Source: Actinokineospora enzanensis DSM 44649 (GTDB lineage: Bacteria; Actinomycetota; Actinomycetes; Mycobacteriales; Pseudonocardiaceae). Taken from it: a DNA stretch of 64,000 nt. The notes beneath the pieces were generated by a model. It was not told the DNA's origin, did not search any database, and saw only the letters and a program-made list of their open reading frames with translations. Location: contig NZ_KB894410.1 of assembly GCF_000374445.1 (NCBI RefSeq), positions 163,544 through 227,543 of the forward strand, read 5' to 3'. The translations under genes were made by a program, and so were the position numbers. Of this stretch, positions 28,116 to 36,314 are shown in pieces. Numbering within the stretch: the stretch's first letter is position 1; the number at the start of each line of letters is the position of its first letter.

Positions 28116-29774
28116 ATGGGACGACACTCGTCGCTCCGGAGGCCGAGATGGGGTTTCGCCGCGACCGGGCTGCTCCTGATCGTCCTGCTGGCGCTGGTGG
28201 TCGGCGGCTGGTTCGCCCTCGACACGCTGCGCGACCACACGAACACGGCTGGTCCGCCCAACGCGCAGGCCTGCGAGTCCACCACCCTGCGCGTCGTGGT
28301 CACCCCCGATATCGCGCCGGTGGTCGACGCCGCGGCCAAACGCGTCGGCGACGGCTGCGCCCGGGTCGACGTGACGGTGAAGCCCGCCGCCACCGCGGTG
28401 GACGCGATGCTGGTGACCGATGGTTCCCAGTTGCCGGATGTCTGGATCCCGGACTCCAGCCTGTGGTTGCGCCGCGCGCAGGAGAAGGGCGTCTGGCCCG
28501 CGGAGGTCAGCGGGACCTCGTTGGCCTCCTCGCCGATCGTGCTGGCCCTGGCCGAGGAGACCGCCACCCGGCTGGGCTGGCCCGGCAAACCCGTGACGTG
28601 GTCGCAGGCCCTTCTCCCCGAGGTCGCCACCGCGTTACCTGACCCGTCTCGCGACCCGATCGGCGTGGCCGCGTTGATCGGCATCCGCGCCTCCGCCGCC
28701 GGAACGCCCGACCCGTCCGCCGCGACGATCTCGACCATGCGCCGGATCTCCCCGCTGACCGTGCCGCAGGCCGCGGACCTCTTCACCTCGCCCCAGCCGC
28801 TCGGCGCCTTTCCCACCTCGGAACAGGCACTGATCCACAGCAACGACTCCGGTGCGGCCCAACACCTCGTCGCCGCGTACCAGGACGTGCCGACCCTGGA
28901 CTACCCCTACACCGTCCTGCCGCAGGCGTCGCCCCAGGTGCAACCGTTGTCCCAGCGGCTGTTGGACGCGCTGCAGTCGGCGGACACACGCACTTCCCTG
29001 GCGGACAACGGTTTCCGCGCCTCCGACGGCAAGATCCTGCGGGACCGGTCGGCCGACGCGCGCACGTCGTCGGACACGGTGGTGCCGATTCCCTTCCCGC
29101 CCAACGAGGACATCAACCAGCTGCTGAACCAGTGGGCGGGGGTGAACCTCAGCGCCCGCATCCAGATCCTGCTCGACGTGTCCGGGTCGATGGCCGAACC
29201 GGTCAAGGGCACCGGAACCGACCGGATGGGCGTCACGCTGAAGGCGGCCGAGCTGGGGATCGGCATGTTCCGGCCGACCACCAAGTTCGGGCTGTGGCTG
29301 TTCTCCACGAACCTGGACGGAAAGAAGGACTACAAGGAACTCCTGCCCGTGCTTCCGGTCGCCGACCAGCTGAAGGCCGGGGCACTGGACAAGCTGCACG
29401 GCGTCAAGGCGATCAAGGGCGGGGCCACCGGCCTGTACGACAGCGTGCTGGCCGCCTACCAATCCGCTCGGACCAACTGGGAACCGGGTCGGATCAACCT
29501 GGTCGTGGTGATGACCGACGGCAAGAACGAGGACAAGGAGGGGATCAGCCGCGCGCAACTGCTCGCGGAGCTGGCCAAGTTGCAGGACCCCGACCGCCCA
29601 CTGCAGCTGATCGGGATCGGGATCGGGCCGGACGTGGACCTCGGCGAGCTCCAGGAGATCACCAAACCGACCGGCGGGCAGGCGTTCACCACACCCGACC
29701 CGACCAAGATCGGCGACATCTTCTACAAGGCCCTCAGCGGACTGCTCTGCCAACCGCCGTCCTGTGCGAACTGA
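28116..29774 (+). CDS. Membrane-anchored solute-binding protein fused to a von Willebrand A domain
   Basis: A 552-residue protein. An uncleaved membrane anchor lies at about residues 14-36 (GFAATGLLLIVLLALVVGGW). Residues about 50-330 resemble an extracellular solute-binding protein of the iron/molybdate (periplasmic type II) kind (TLRVVVTPDIAPVVDAAAKR, then DVWIPDSSLWLRRAQ). Residues about 348-535 form a VWA domain with the metal-ion-dependent adhesion site DVSGSM, a conserved threonine in KGGATGLYDS and VVMTDGKNED. The protein should face outside and bind a partner through Mg2+. Such fusions are common in actinomycetes but of unknown role. Confidence 0.88.
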   Translation: MGRHSSLRRPRWGFAATGLLLIVLLALVVGGWFALDTLRDHTNTAGPPNAQACESTTLRVVVTPDIAPVVDAAAKRVGDGCARVDVTVKPAATAVDAMLVTDGSQLPDVWIPDSSLWLRRAQEKGVWPAEVSGTSLASSPIVLALAEETATRLGWPGKPVTWSQALLPEVATALPDPSRDPIGVAALIGIRASAAGTPDPSAATISTMRRISPLTVPQAADLFTSPQPLGAFPTSEQALIHSNDSGAAQHLVAAYQDVPTLDYPYTVLPQASPQVQPLSQRLLDALQSADTRTSLADNGFRASDGKILRDRSADARTSSDTVVPIPFPPNEDINQLLNQWAGVNLSARIQILLDVSGSMAEPVKGTGTDRMGVTLKAAELGIGMFRPTTKFGLWLFSTNLDGKKDYKELLPVLPVADQLKAGALDKLHGVKAIKGGATGLYDSVLAAYQSARTNWEPGRINLVVVMTDGKNEDKEGISRAQLLAELAKLQDPDRPLQLIGIGIGPDVDLGELQEITKPTGGQAFTTPDPTKIGDIFYKALSGLLCQPPSCAN

Positions 29775-29792
29775 CCGTCCACAGCGGAGCGG

Positions 29793-30926
29793 TCAGACTC
29801 CCAGCGCGCGCAACAGGGTGCCGAACTTCGCGTCCGTCTCGGCCAGCTCGGCCGCGGGATCCGAGTCCGGCATGATCCCCGCCCCGGAGAACAGCCGCAT
29901 GCCGTTGCCGGAGACCTCCGCACTCCTGATCGCCACGACCCACTCCCCATCACCCTCGGCCGTGCACCACCCGACCAGTCCGCTGTAGAACCCGCGCTCG
30001 AACGGCTCCAGCTCGCCGATGGCCGCCCGCGCGGCCGCCGTCGGCGTCCCACACACCGCGGGCGTCGGATGCAGCGCCGCCGCCAGCCGCAGCGACGAGA
30101 CGTCGGGGTCGTTCACCGTCCCGGTGATCACGGTCGACAGGTGCCACATGGTCGCCGTGGACACCAGCGAAGGCTCGGCGGGCACCGACAGCGCCCGGCA
30201 GAACGGCCGTAGACCTTCCACGACCGCCTCCACCACCACCCGGTGCTCGCCCTGGTCCTTGCGCGACGCCAGCAGCGCGGCCGCGTTCGCCCGATCGGTG
30301 GCCTCGTCCGCCCCCCTGGGCAGCGACCCGGCGAGCGGATTGAGCGTCACCTGCGGCCCGCGCCGGGACAGCAGCAGCTCCGGGCTGGCACCCACCAGGG
30401 TCGAGCCGTCGGGCAGCGGGACCGCGTAGGTGTACCCGAGCGGGTTCGTCTCCGCCAGTCGACCCAAGAGCCGATCGATCCGGACACTCTCGTCGAAAGC
30501 CAGGTGCAGCGTGCGGGCGAGGACCACTTTGCGTAGCTCGTCGTCGGCGCGCAGTGCGCTCACGGCGGCCGCCACGGCGCGGCGGTAGCCGTCCGGGGAG
30601 GGCAGGGCGGTGACCGAGGGTGGCCGCGGCGTCCACCGCGGTCCGTCCCATTGGAACGGGTGCACGGACCCCGTGCGGTGTACCGATGTGGGGACGACGA
30701 TATGCGCGGCGGCCGCGGGATCGAACGGGAGGGCGCCCACCGCGAGCGGGGCACGGGTGTCCACGAGGTACTTGGTCACGCGCGCGGCAAGCTCGTCCGG
30801 ATCGGACTCCGCGACCACGGCGGCGGTGCCGGTCGCCGTCACCGTCGTGTGCGGACCGGCGAGCAGGAAGTCGCCGGGGCGGTAGTCGGCCACCGGTCCA
30901 GGGGCGGGTTCACCATCGGCGTCCAT
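29793..30926 (-). CDS. Isochorismate synthase
   Basis: A 377-residue chorismate-using enzyme (MenF/EntC/DhbC group) converting chorismate to isochorismate for menaquinone or catecholate siderophore synthesis. The chorismate-binding domain begins near residue 115 (SPDGYRRAVAAAVSALRADD) and shows KVVLARTLHLAF, SPELLLSRRG, NPLAGSLPRGADEATDRANA and LHPTPAVCGTP. These are followed by FERGFYSGLVGW and RSAEVSGNGMRLFSGAGIM. No siderophore or men genes are nearby. Menaquinone is the default role in an actinomycete (inference). It is convergent with the VWA gene, 18 nt apart. Confidence 0.92.
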   Translation of the reverse strand: MDADGEPAPGPVADYRPGDFLLAGPHTTVTATGTAAVVAESDPDELAARVTKYLVDTRAPLAVGALPFDPAAAAHIVVPTSVHRTGSVHPFQWDGPRWTPRPPSVTALPSPDGYRRAVAAAVSALRADDELRKVVLARTLHLAFDESVRIDRLLGRLAETNPLGYTYAVPLPDGSTLVGASPELLLSRRGPQVTLNPLAGSLPRGADEATDRANAAALLASRKDQGEHRVVVEAVVEGLRPFCRALSVPAEPSLVSTATMWHLSTVITGTVNDPDVSSLRLAAALHPTPAVCGTPTAAARAAIGELEPFERGFYSGLVGWCTAEGDGEWVVAIRSAEVSGNGMRLFSGAGIMPDSDPAAELAETDAKFGTLLRALGV

Positions 30927-31041
30927 GACCCCATCATGCCCAGCCCGTGCCCGCCAGGCGCGCCGCGAGCACTATGGCGTCGGACACCAAAAACCGCAGG
31001 TGGACGCCGGGTCGGCGCCCACCTGCGGGGATGGTCGGAAA

Positions 31042-31353
31042 CTAGTTGAGCGCGTCGATCAGGGTGGAGCGCTGCTTCTCACCCAGGCCGGCGGCGCGGC
31101 GGTCTGGATCGATACCGGCCTGCTCAAGCAGGGCCGCGACCTTCACCGCGCCGAGACCGGGGACCGCCTTGAGCAGCGCCGCGACCTTGGTCTTGCCGAT
31201 GGTCTTGTCTTCCTTGGCCTTGCCGAGCACCTGCGCGATCGTCCGCTCGCCGGACTTGATCTGCGCCAGCAGCTCGGACCGAGCCTTGCGCGCCTCGGCT
31301 GCCTTGGCGAGCGCGTCCGCGCGCTGCTCGGGAGTCAACACGGGCAGAGCCAA
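31042..31353 (-). CDS. mihF: Integration host factor, actinobacterial type (mIHF)
   Basis: A 103-residue nucleoid protein essential in mycobacteria. It binds DNA non-specifically and bends it, and supports phage L5 integration. The family start is M-ALP-LTPEQRA, so the TTG at 31353 (giving ALPVLTPEQRADALAKAAEA) is the likely start, with AAGGA about nine nucleotides upstream. A GTG at 31377 would add eight atypical residues. The DNA-binding helix-hairpin-helix region is KTKVAALLKAVPGLGAVKVA, then LLEQAGIDPDRRAAGLGEKQ. Highly conserved and monocistronic. Confidence 0.95.
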   Translation of the reverse strand: MALPVLTPEQRADALAKAAEARKARSELLAQIKSGERTIAQVLGKAKEDKTIGKTKVAALLKAVPGLGAVKVAALLEQAGIDPDRRAAGLGEKQRSTLIDALN

Positions 31354-31697
31354 CGTGGTAGTCCTTTCCTTCTTCACCCGACCGCGGCAGCGGCGGGTCA
31401 GCTGTGGTTCCCGGCATTCACGGCTACCGACGGTCACCGGAGCGGTGGTTGCTCCCCGCCCCAGGATCACCGCGCGACCCGGTGGCGCGATGCCTTTCAC
31501 CAGTAAACGACACCTCGCAGGGCAACATACCCCCGACACGCGCAAACCGCGCCCGTGGGAACGCCGCGACGCTGCGTAACAGCATGATCAAGTAGCCGAA
31601 TCGGTGGATTCCAGGCGTGTCGCACCAGGGGGACGAGCACTATCGTCTGCTACCAGCCGGACAGTCGGGGCCCGATCCCGAGGGAGCTTGATCGACG
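31354..31697. other. Divergent promoter region upstream of mihF and an acyl-CoA ligase gene
   Basis: A 344-bp gap with no convincing gene. It must carry the promoters of mihF (leftward) and the ligase (rightward). GAGGGAGC at about 31680 is the ligase ribosome site. I see no clear operator or hairpin. Confidence 0.4.
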
Positions 31698-33344
31698 ATG
31701 CAGAGCACGATGCAGGACGGGAACCTCTCCATCGCCACCCTGCTGCGGCATGGCAGTACGGTGCACGCCGCCAGCGAGGTGACCACCTGGACCGGTGCGT
31801 CCGGACGCACCGTCGACTTCGCCGAGGTCGGCACGCGCGCCGCGCGGCTGGCCGGGGCGCTGCGCGGCCTGGGCGTCACCGGGGACCAGCGGGTCGCCAC
31901 GTTCATGTGGAACAACCTCGAACACCTCACCGCCTATCTCGCGGTGCCCGCCATGGGCGCGGTGCTGCACACGCTCAACGTGCGGCTGTTCCCCGAGCAG
32001 CTGACCTACATCGTCAACCACGCCGACGACCACGTGATCATCGTGGACGCCTCGCTGGCGCCGCTGCTGGCCAAGGTGCTGCCCGACTGCCCGAACGTGC
32101 GCCACCTGATCGTGGCCAACGGCCCCACCGCCGCGCTGGCCGCCCCCGACGGCGTCCCCGTGCACTCCTACGACGAGCTGCTCGCCGCCGCCGCGCCGGA
32201 GTTCGACTGGCCCGAGGTGGACGAGCGCGCCGCCGCCGCCATGTGCTACACCTCCGGCACCACCGGCAACCCCAAGGGCGTCGTCTACTCGCACCGGTCG
32301 ATCTGGCTGCATTCCATGCAGGTCTGCATGGCCGACGGCATGGGACTGTCCTCGGCGGACCGCTCGCTGGTGATCGTGCCGCAGTTCCACGCCATGTCCT
32401 GGGGCCTGCCCTACGCGGCCTTCATGTCCGGCAGCTCGCTGATCATGCCCGACCGGTTCCTGCAGCCGGAGCCGATCGCCCGGATGATCGAACAGTTGCG
32501 GCCGACGCATTCCGCGGCCGTGCCGACCATCTGGCAGGCCATGTTGGCCTACCTGGAACAGAACCCGACCGACCTGAGCTCGCTGCGCGAGGTCGTCGTC
32601 GGCGGCGCGGCCTGCCCGCCGTCGCTCATGCACGCGTTCGCCGAGAAGCACCGGCTGCACATCACCCACGCCTGGGGAATGACGGAAACCTCACCGCTCG
32701 GCACCGTTTGCCGCCCGCCCGCGGGAGTCTCGGAGGAGGAGGCCTGGCGCTACCGCTACACACAGGGCCGCCTGCCCGCGGGTGTGAGCGCGCGCCTCGT
32801 GGACGACGACGGCGCGGATGTGCCGTGGGACGGCGAAAGCGTGGGCGAGCTCGTCGTGCGCGGACCGTGGATCGCCGGTTCCTACTACCGGCTCGACGAA
32901 GTCGGCGAGGGCGGCGACGGCACCGAGAAGTTCGTCGACGGCTGGCTACGCACCGGCGACGTCGGAACCTTGACCGCCAACGGATTCCTCACCCTCACCG
33001 ACCGTGCCAAGGACGTGATCAAGTCCGGCGGCGAGTGGATTTCCACGGTGGAGCTGGAGAATCACGTCATGGGCCACCCGGCCGTTGCCGAGGCGGCGGT
33101 CATCGGCGTGCCGGACGAGAAGTGGGACGAGCGCCCGCTGGTCACCGTGGTCCTGCGGCCAGGCACCGAGGTCACCGCCGAGGAGCTGCGCGAGTTCCTG
33201 TGCGACAAGGTGGCCAGGTGGCAGGTGCCGGAGAACTGGGCGTTCATCGAGGAAGTGCCGAAGACCAGCGTGGGCAAGTTCGACAAGAAGGTGCTGCGGT
33301 CGGTCTACGCAGAAGGACGGCTCGACGTCAAGCACCTCCGCTGA
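31698..33344 (+). CDS. Medium/long-chain fatty-acid--CoA ligase
   Basis: A 548-residue AMP-dependent ligase. The P-loop is CYTSGTTGNPKG (about residue 182). Further motifs are THAWGMTETSPLGTV, DGWLRTGDVGTLTANGFLTL, DRAKDVIKSGGEWISTVELE and the C-terminal PKTSVGKFDKKVLR with the catalytic lysine. Spacing and the KSGGEWIS signature match actinobacterial long-chain fatty-acid--CoA ligases of about 540 residues. The ATG at 31698 is favoured, with an ATG at 31710 as alternative. The PadR regulator gene follows 114 nt downstream on the same strand. Confidence 0.92.
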   Translation: MQSTMQDGNLSIATLLRHGSTVHAASEVTTWTGASGRTVDFAEVGTRAARLAGALRGLGVTGDQRVATFMWNNLEHLTAYLAVPAMGAVLHTLNVRLFPEQLTYIVNHADDHVIIVDASLAPLLAKVLPDCPNVRHLIVANGPTAALAAPDGVPVHSYDELLAAAAPEFDWPEVDERAAAAMCYTSGTTGNPKGVVYSHRSIWLHSMQVCMADGMGLSSADRSLVIVPQFHAMSWGLPYAAFMSGSSLIMPDRFLQPEPIARMIEQLRPTHSAAVPTIWQAMLAYLEQNPTDLSSLREVVVGGAACPPSLMHAFAEKHRLHITHAWGMTETSPLGTVCRPPAGVSEEEAWRYRYTQGRLPAGVSARLVDDDGADVPWDGESVGELVVRGPWIAGSYYRLDEVGEGGDGTEKFVDGWLRTGDVGTLTANGFLTLTDRAKDVIKSGGEWISTVELENHVMGHPAVAEAAVIGVPDEKWDERPLVTVVLRPGTEVTAEELREFLCDKVARWQVPENWAFIEEVPKTSVGKFDKKVLRSVYAEGRLDVKHLR

Positions 33345-33421
33345 GCCGGTCGGCGCGCCGGGACGCCCACACGGCGTCCCGGTACCGCCGAACGGGGACA
33401 CTGGTTCACCTTCGTGGGTAG

Positions 33422-33439
33422 GGTCGGGAGGTCCCGACC
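33422..33439 (+). promoter_or_regulatory. Inverted repeat just upstream of the padR ribosome site
   Basis: GGTCGGGA (33422-33429) and TCCCGACC (33432-33439) are perfect inverted repeats around a 2-bp centre. The repeat ends six nucleotides before the AGGAGG of the PadR gene, so it could be an autoregulatory operator. Confidence 0.5.
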
Positions 33440-33458
33440 GAACCCAGGAGGTGCCACC

Positions 33459-34016
33459 CTGCACGGCGAACCGAGTCAGGGCGCGCGCGACCGGAAGCTC
33501 AACGCCACGTCGTTCGTGGTGCTGGGCATGCTGTCCCAGGGCCCGGCGACCAGCTACGACCTCAAACAGCGCGTGGGCTACACGATCGGGAACTTCTGGG
33601 CCTTCGCGCATTCCCAGCTCTACGACGAACCCGCCCGCCTGGTCGAGGCGGGGCTGCTGACCGTCAGCGAGGAGGAGGGCGGCAGGCGCAGGCGCACCTA
33701 CTCCATCACCGACCAGGGCCGCGCCGCGCTGCGCGAGTGGCTGTCCGCGCCCACCCCGGAACAGACCGAGGTGCGCGACCTGGGGCTGCTCAAGCTGTTC
33801 TTCGCCACCTTCGGCGACGACACCGACCTGGCCAACCTGGCGCGCAACCGGTTCGAGTCGCACAAGGCGCGCGCGGACGGCTACTCCGCGATGTACGACC
33901 AGCTGCGCGGGCACGCCGACCGCAACCAGATGAAGTCGCTGGAGCTCGGCATCCGCATCGAGCGCTGCGTGCAGCAGTTCTGGGCGGAGTTCGCCGACGA
34001 GCTGGAACACGACTGA
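33459..34016 (+). CDS. PadR family transcriptional regulator, probable CTG start
   Basis: A protein of about 185 residues. The winged helix is TSFVVLGMLSQGPATSYDLK, QRVGYTIGNFWAFAHSQLYD and LVEAGLLTVSEEEGGRRRRT. The C-terminal helical domain is of the VirR/PadR-s2 type. A perfect AGGAGG (33446-33451) lies seven nucleotides before CTG 33459, and no ATG, GTG or TTG is in frame at proper spacing. A GTG at 33414 has no ribosome site. CTG initiation is therefore the best reading. Its targets may include the upstream acyl-CoA ligase gene (inference). Confidence 0.85.
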   Translation: MHGEPSQGARDRKLNATSFVVLGMLSQGPATSYDLKQRVGYTIGNFWAFAHSQLYDEPARLVEAGLLTVSEEEGGRRRRTYSITDQGRAALREWLSAPTPEQTEVRDLGLLKLFFATFGDDTDLANLARNRFESHKARADGYSAMYDQLRGHADRNQMKSLELGIRIERCVQQFWAEFADELEHD

Positions 34017-34130
34017 GACAGCGGTTTACACGGCGGCACTTCAGCGGGAAAATATCCGTCAACGGCGGCACGCGGACGTGACGCACCCGCGCGACGCCGT
34101 TTGTGGGGTGCACCCACAGGGGATCGGGGT

Positions 34131-34172
34131 GGTGGGGTGCCATCGGTGGGACGGCGCGGATGGCACCCCACC
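34131..34172. terminator. Hairpin between convergent genes
   Basis: The perfect 14-nt arms GGTGGGGTGCCATC (34131-34144) and GATGGCACCCCACC (34159-34172) enclose a 14-nt loop. It lies 9 nt from the stop of the leftward DUF4232 gene and serves the PadR side as well. Confidence 0.8.
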
Positions 34173-34181
34173 CTTGATCCC

Positions 34182-34679
34182 TCAGGTACCCGCCGGGAAG
34201 TACGCCGAATGCTCGATCCGGCCGCCGATGCACACCGAGCCGAACTCGAAGCGCACGACGAACGACCGCTTGCCGTCCGGCGGCACCACTCGTAGACCGT
34301 TCGACGGAGGCTGGCACGGATCACCCTCGTTGCCGCTGGGGATCACACCCCAGTGCAGCTTCTGGTCCGCCGACTGGCCGGACCGCAGCACCACCCGGGA
34401 CGGGCCGGGATTGGCCGTCGGCACGGCGTTCGTCGGGTTCGGGTGATCGCCCGCCAGCAGTCGCAGATCGCCGTAGCCGGTGAGCGAGCACGTCGCGGAC
34501 GAGGTGTTGCGCACGCGCAAAGTCCCGTACCGCTGGCCCGCGCCCGCGTCGACATCCCGGATCTCGCCGCTGAGCTGGTTGGCCGTGCACGCGGTCACCT
34601 GCCTCGGCGCGTCCGCCTGCTGTCCGACGGCCGCCGCGCTCGCCGCGAGCGCCGTGGCCGCGATCAAGTTCCACCACAT
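34182..34679 (-). CDS. Secreted DUF4232 domain protein
   Basis: A 165-residue exported protein. A short signal peptide (about residues 1-20, WWNLIAATALAASAAAVGQ) is followed by one DUF4232 domain: CTANQLSGEIRDVDAGAGQR, GTLRVRNTSSATCSLTGYGD and LRLLAGD, then VVLRSGQSADQKLHWGVIPS, with NEGDPCQPPSNGLRVVPP. The cysteines at the start and after SSAT probably form the family disulfide, and a second pair may link DPC to SVC. The function of the family is unknown. It stands alone on the minus strand. Confidence 0.85.
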   Translation of the reverse strand: MWWNLIAATALAASAAAVGQQADAPRQVTACTANQLSGEIRDVDAGAGQRYGTLRVRNTSSATCSLTGYGDLRLLAGDHPNPTNAVPTANPGPSRVVLRSGQSADQKLHWGVIPSGNEGDPCQPPSNGLRVVPPDGKRSFVVRFEFGSVCIGGRIEHSAYFPAGT

Positions 34680-34754
34680 GTCGAATCCCCCTTCGTGGTC
34701 GAGGAGTCAGTCCTAGCAATGAGAGGGAACGACTGGGGGATAATGGGAATTCGT

Positions 34755-35804
34755 TCACTCGTTCGGAGGCCAGGGCGTGGCGAGAATTCGCATGTCGTCG
34801 AACGGGGCGATCCAGACATAGGTCCACGCAAGGGATCCATCGGTGAGCACGACGCGCACGCGCCGGTACTCGTCACCCTCGTAGCGGTCGAGCGCGGTCA
34901 TGTCCGTGCCGGAGCGAAGCGGGACGAGATCACCGCTGACACCCGGTCCGTCGCCCAAAGCCAGTGCGGGGTAACCGAAGCCGGTGTCGTAGAGCGTTCC
35001 CGCGAGACGCCCCGGACGCGTTGGCCCTGCCGCGTGTGGGGCGAGCAGATGCCAGTGGGAACTACTCGGGCGTAGCGTGCCGTAGACGAAAACCGCGCCT
35101 GGATAGTCCGTCGCGCGCGGGGAGCCGGTAATCACCTCAGTGTCGAGTCCGTCGTCCAGCGCCGGAACGCCGGACAGTGCTACCGCTTCTGCCTGCGGCA
35201 CATCGACACAGCGGACCGGGGACCCGTTCACCAGTAACGGGCGGCGGATAGTGGAAGCGCCGACATACGCCGGGATACGGTCGAACGTGCCTTGCGCGTC
35301 GACCAGCGTCACCGCGCCCGTGGACACCCGCGCGAGCCGGTAGCGATCGCCACGCCCCTCGCACATATCCAGCACCCCGACCTGCTCCGGCGTCACCATC
35401 AGGACCGCGTGATCCTCGACCACACCCGGACACCCGGCGAGCACAACCGGCCGCTGCTCATCCACGACCCGCAACCCCGCCGCCCACACCGCGGCCAACC
35501 CCGAACACCGCGCGCGCAGCACCACCACGGCGCCACGCAGCCCGAGCGAGCCGCGCAACCAGGAGATCTTCGACGGACAGGGATTGGAACCGTACGACAG
35601 AACCGGGACCCGTTCCGCCATGACGGCCGCGCCACGCGCACCCAACCACGCGTCGAGGTCCTCGTTGCCAATCCGCCAACCGGACAGCGTCGACGCGTCC
35701 GCGGTGAGACGGTGGCCGCCGTCGGTGTCGTGCGCGTAGGAGAAGGCGGGGCGGGAACCGGGATAGGGGGAAGCAGGGAACTCGTCGTCGGCGAACGAGC
35801 TCAC
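34755..35804 (-). CDS. Tandem gamma-glutamylcyclotransferase-like protein
   Basis: A 349-residue protein with two GGCT-like modules. The N-terminal one starts at VPVLSYGSNPCPSKISWLRG (about residue 67, the YGSN glycine loop). The C-terminal one starts at AVFVYGTLRPSSSHWHLL (about residue 241, the YGTLR loop) and contains GRLAGTLYDTGFGYPALALG and LDRYEGDEYRRVRV. GGCT enzymes are normally single-domain, about 110-180 residues. The second module carries the YxGxEY-type glutamate; the first seems to lack it. The start overlaps the HxlR stop by four bases (GTGA). Confidence 0.8.
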   Translation of the reverse strand: MSSFADDEFPASPYPGSRPAFSYAHDTDGGHRLTADASTLSGWRIGNEDLDAWLGARGAAVMAERVPVLSYGSNPCPSKISWLRGSLGLRGAVVVLRARCSGLAAVWAAGLRVVDEQRPVVLAGCPGVVEDHAVLMVTPEQVGVLDMCEGRGDRYRLARVSTGAVTLVDAQGTFDRIPAYVGASTIRRPLLVNGSPVRCVDVPQAEAVALSGVPALDDGLDTEVITGSPRATDYPGAVFVYGTLRPSSSHWHLLAPHAAGPTRPGRLAGTLYDTGFGYPALALGDGPGVSGDLVPLRSGTDMTALDRYEGDEYRRVRVVLTDGSLAWTYVWIAPFDDMRILATPWPPNE

Positions 35805-36187
35805 TGCACCGCCTTGCGCTGGTCATACCGCTCCTGGGCGGCCAGGATGTCCGGGGTGCTGCCCTCGATCAACCGATACAAGCCGCGCACTTGCTCGGCC
35901 ATCGGCACGCCTATAGGCGTCAACGAGTAGTCCACGTGCGGCGGGATAACCGGCCGCACCTCGCGGTGCACGAGCCCATCCCGCTCCAACGCCTGCAACG
36001 TCTGCGCCAGCATCTTCTCGCTTACCCCACCCACCGCGCGCCGCAATTCGCTGAACCGCCGCGTCCCGTCGAGCAGCACGCCCAGCACCAGCACACCCCA
36101 GCGGCTGGCGATGTGCTCCATCACCGCGCGGCCGGGGCAGTTCCGGTCGAACACGTCGAAGGATGTGGTCTCGACCATGCCGCCCAT
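35801..36187 (-). CDS. HxlR family transcriptional regulator
   Basis: A winged-helix repressor of about 128 residues. Family features: a single cysteine in FDRNCPGRAVMEHIASRWGV, the wing region TRRFSELRRAVGGVSEKMLA, then LQALERDGLVHREVRPVIPP and VDYSLTPIG. HxlR/QorR/YodB proteins often sense quinones or electrophiles through that N-terminal cysteine. The ATG at 36187 has GAGAGGG about ten nucleotides upstream. It is coupled to the downstream tandem GGCT gene and divergent from the NmrA-type reductase, with a good operator between them. Confidence 0.92.
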   Translation of the reverse strand: MGGMVETTSFDVFDRNCPGRAVMEHIASRWGVLVLGVLLDGTRRFSELRRAVGGVSEKMLAQTLQALERDGLVHREVRPVIPPHVDYSLTPIGVPMAEQVRGLYRLIEGSTPDILAAQERYDQRKAVQ

Positions 36188-36246
36188 CGTGCGCACGCCC
36201 TCTCAGCTGGACTTTTTCGTACGGGTAAGTATAGGACTTCAAGGTA

Positions 36247-36269
36247 GGTACTTACGTATGGTTAGTACC
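36247..36269. promoter_or_regulatory. Candidate HxlR operator
   Basis: GGTACTTAC (36247-36255) and GTTAGTACC (36261-36269) form an inverted repeat with one mismatch around a 5-bp spacer. HxlR/QorR-type repressors bind sites built on GTAC-TTAC half-sites. It lies in the divergent gap, 46 nt before the reductase ATG. Confidence 0.7.
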
Positions 36270-36314
36270 CCTCATACGGTCAGCGTCACTGTCCGACCTC
36301 GAAAGGGACCCGAC

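Noticed and set aside
29793..30926. Siderophore gene cluster around isochorismate synthase
   Set aside because: No NRPS, 2,3-dihydroxybenzoate or transport genes are near; the two AMP-ligases look like fatty-acid CoA ligases.
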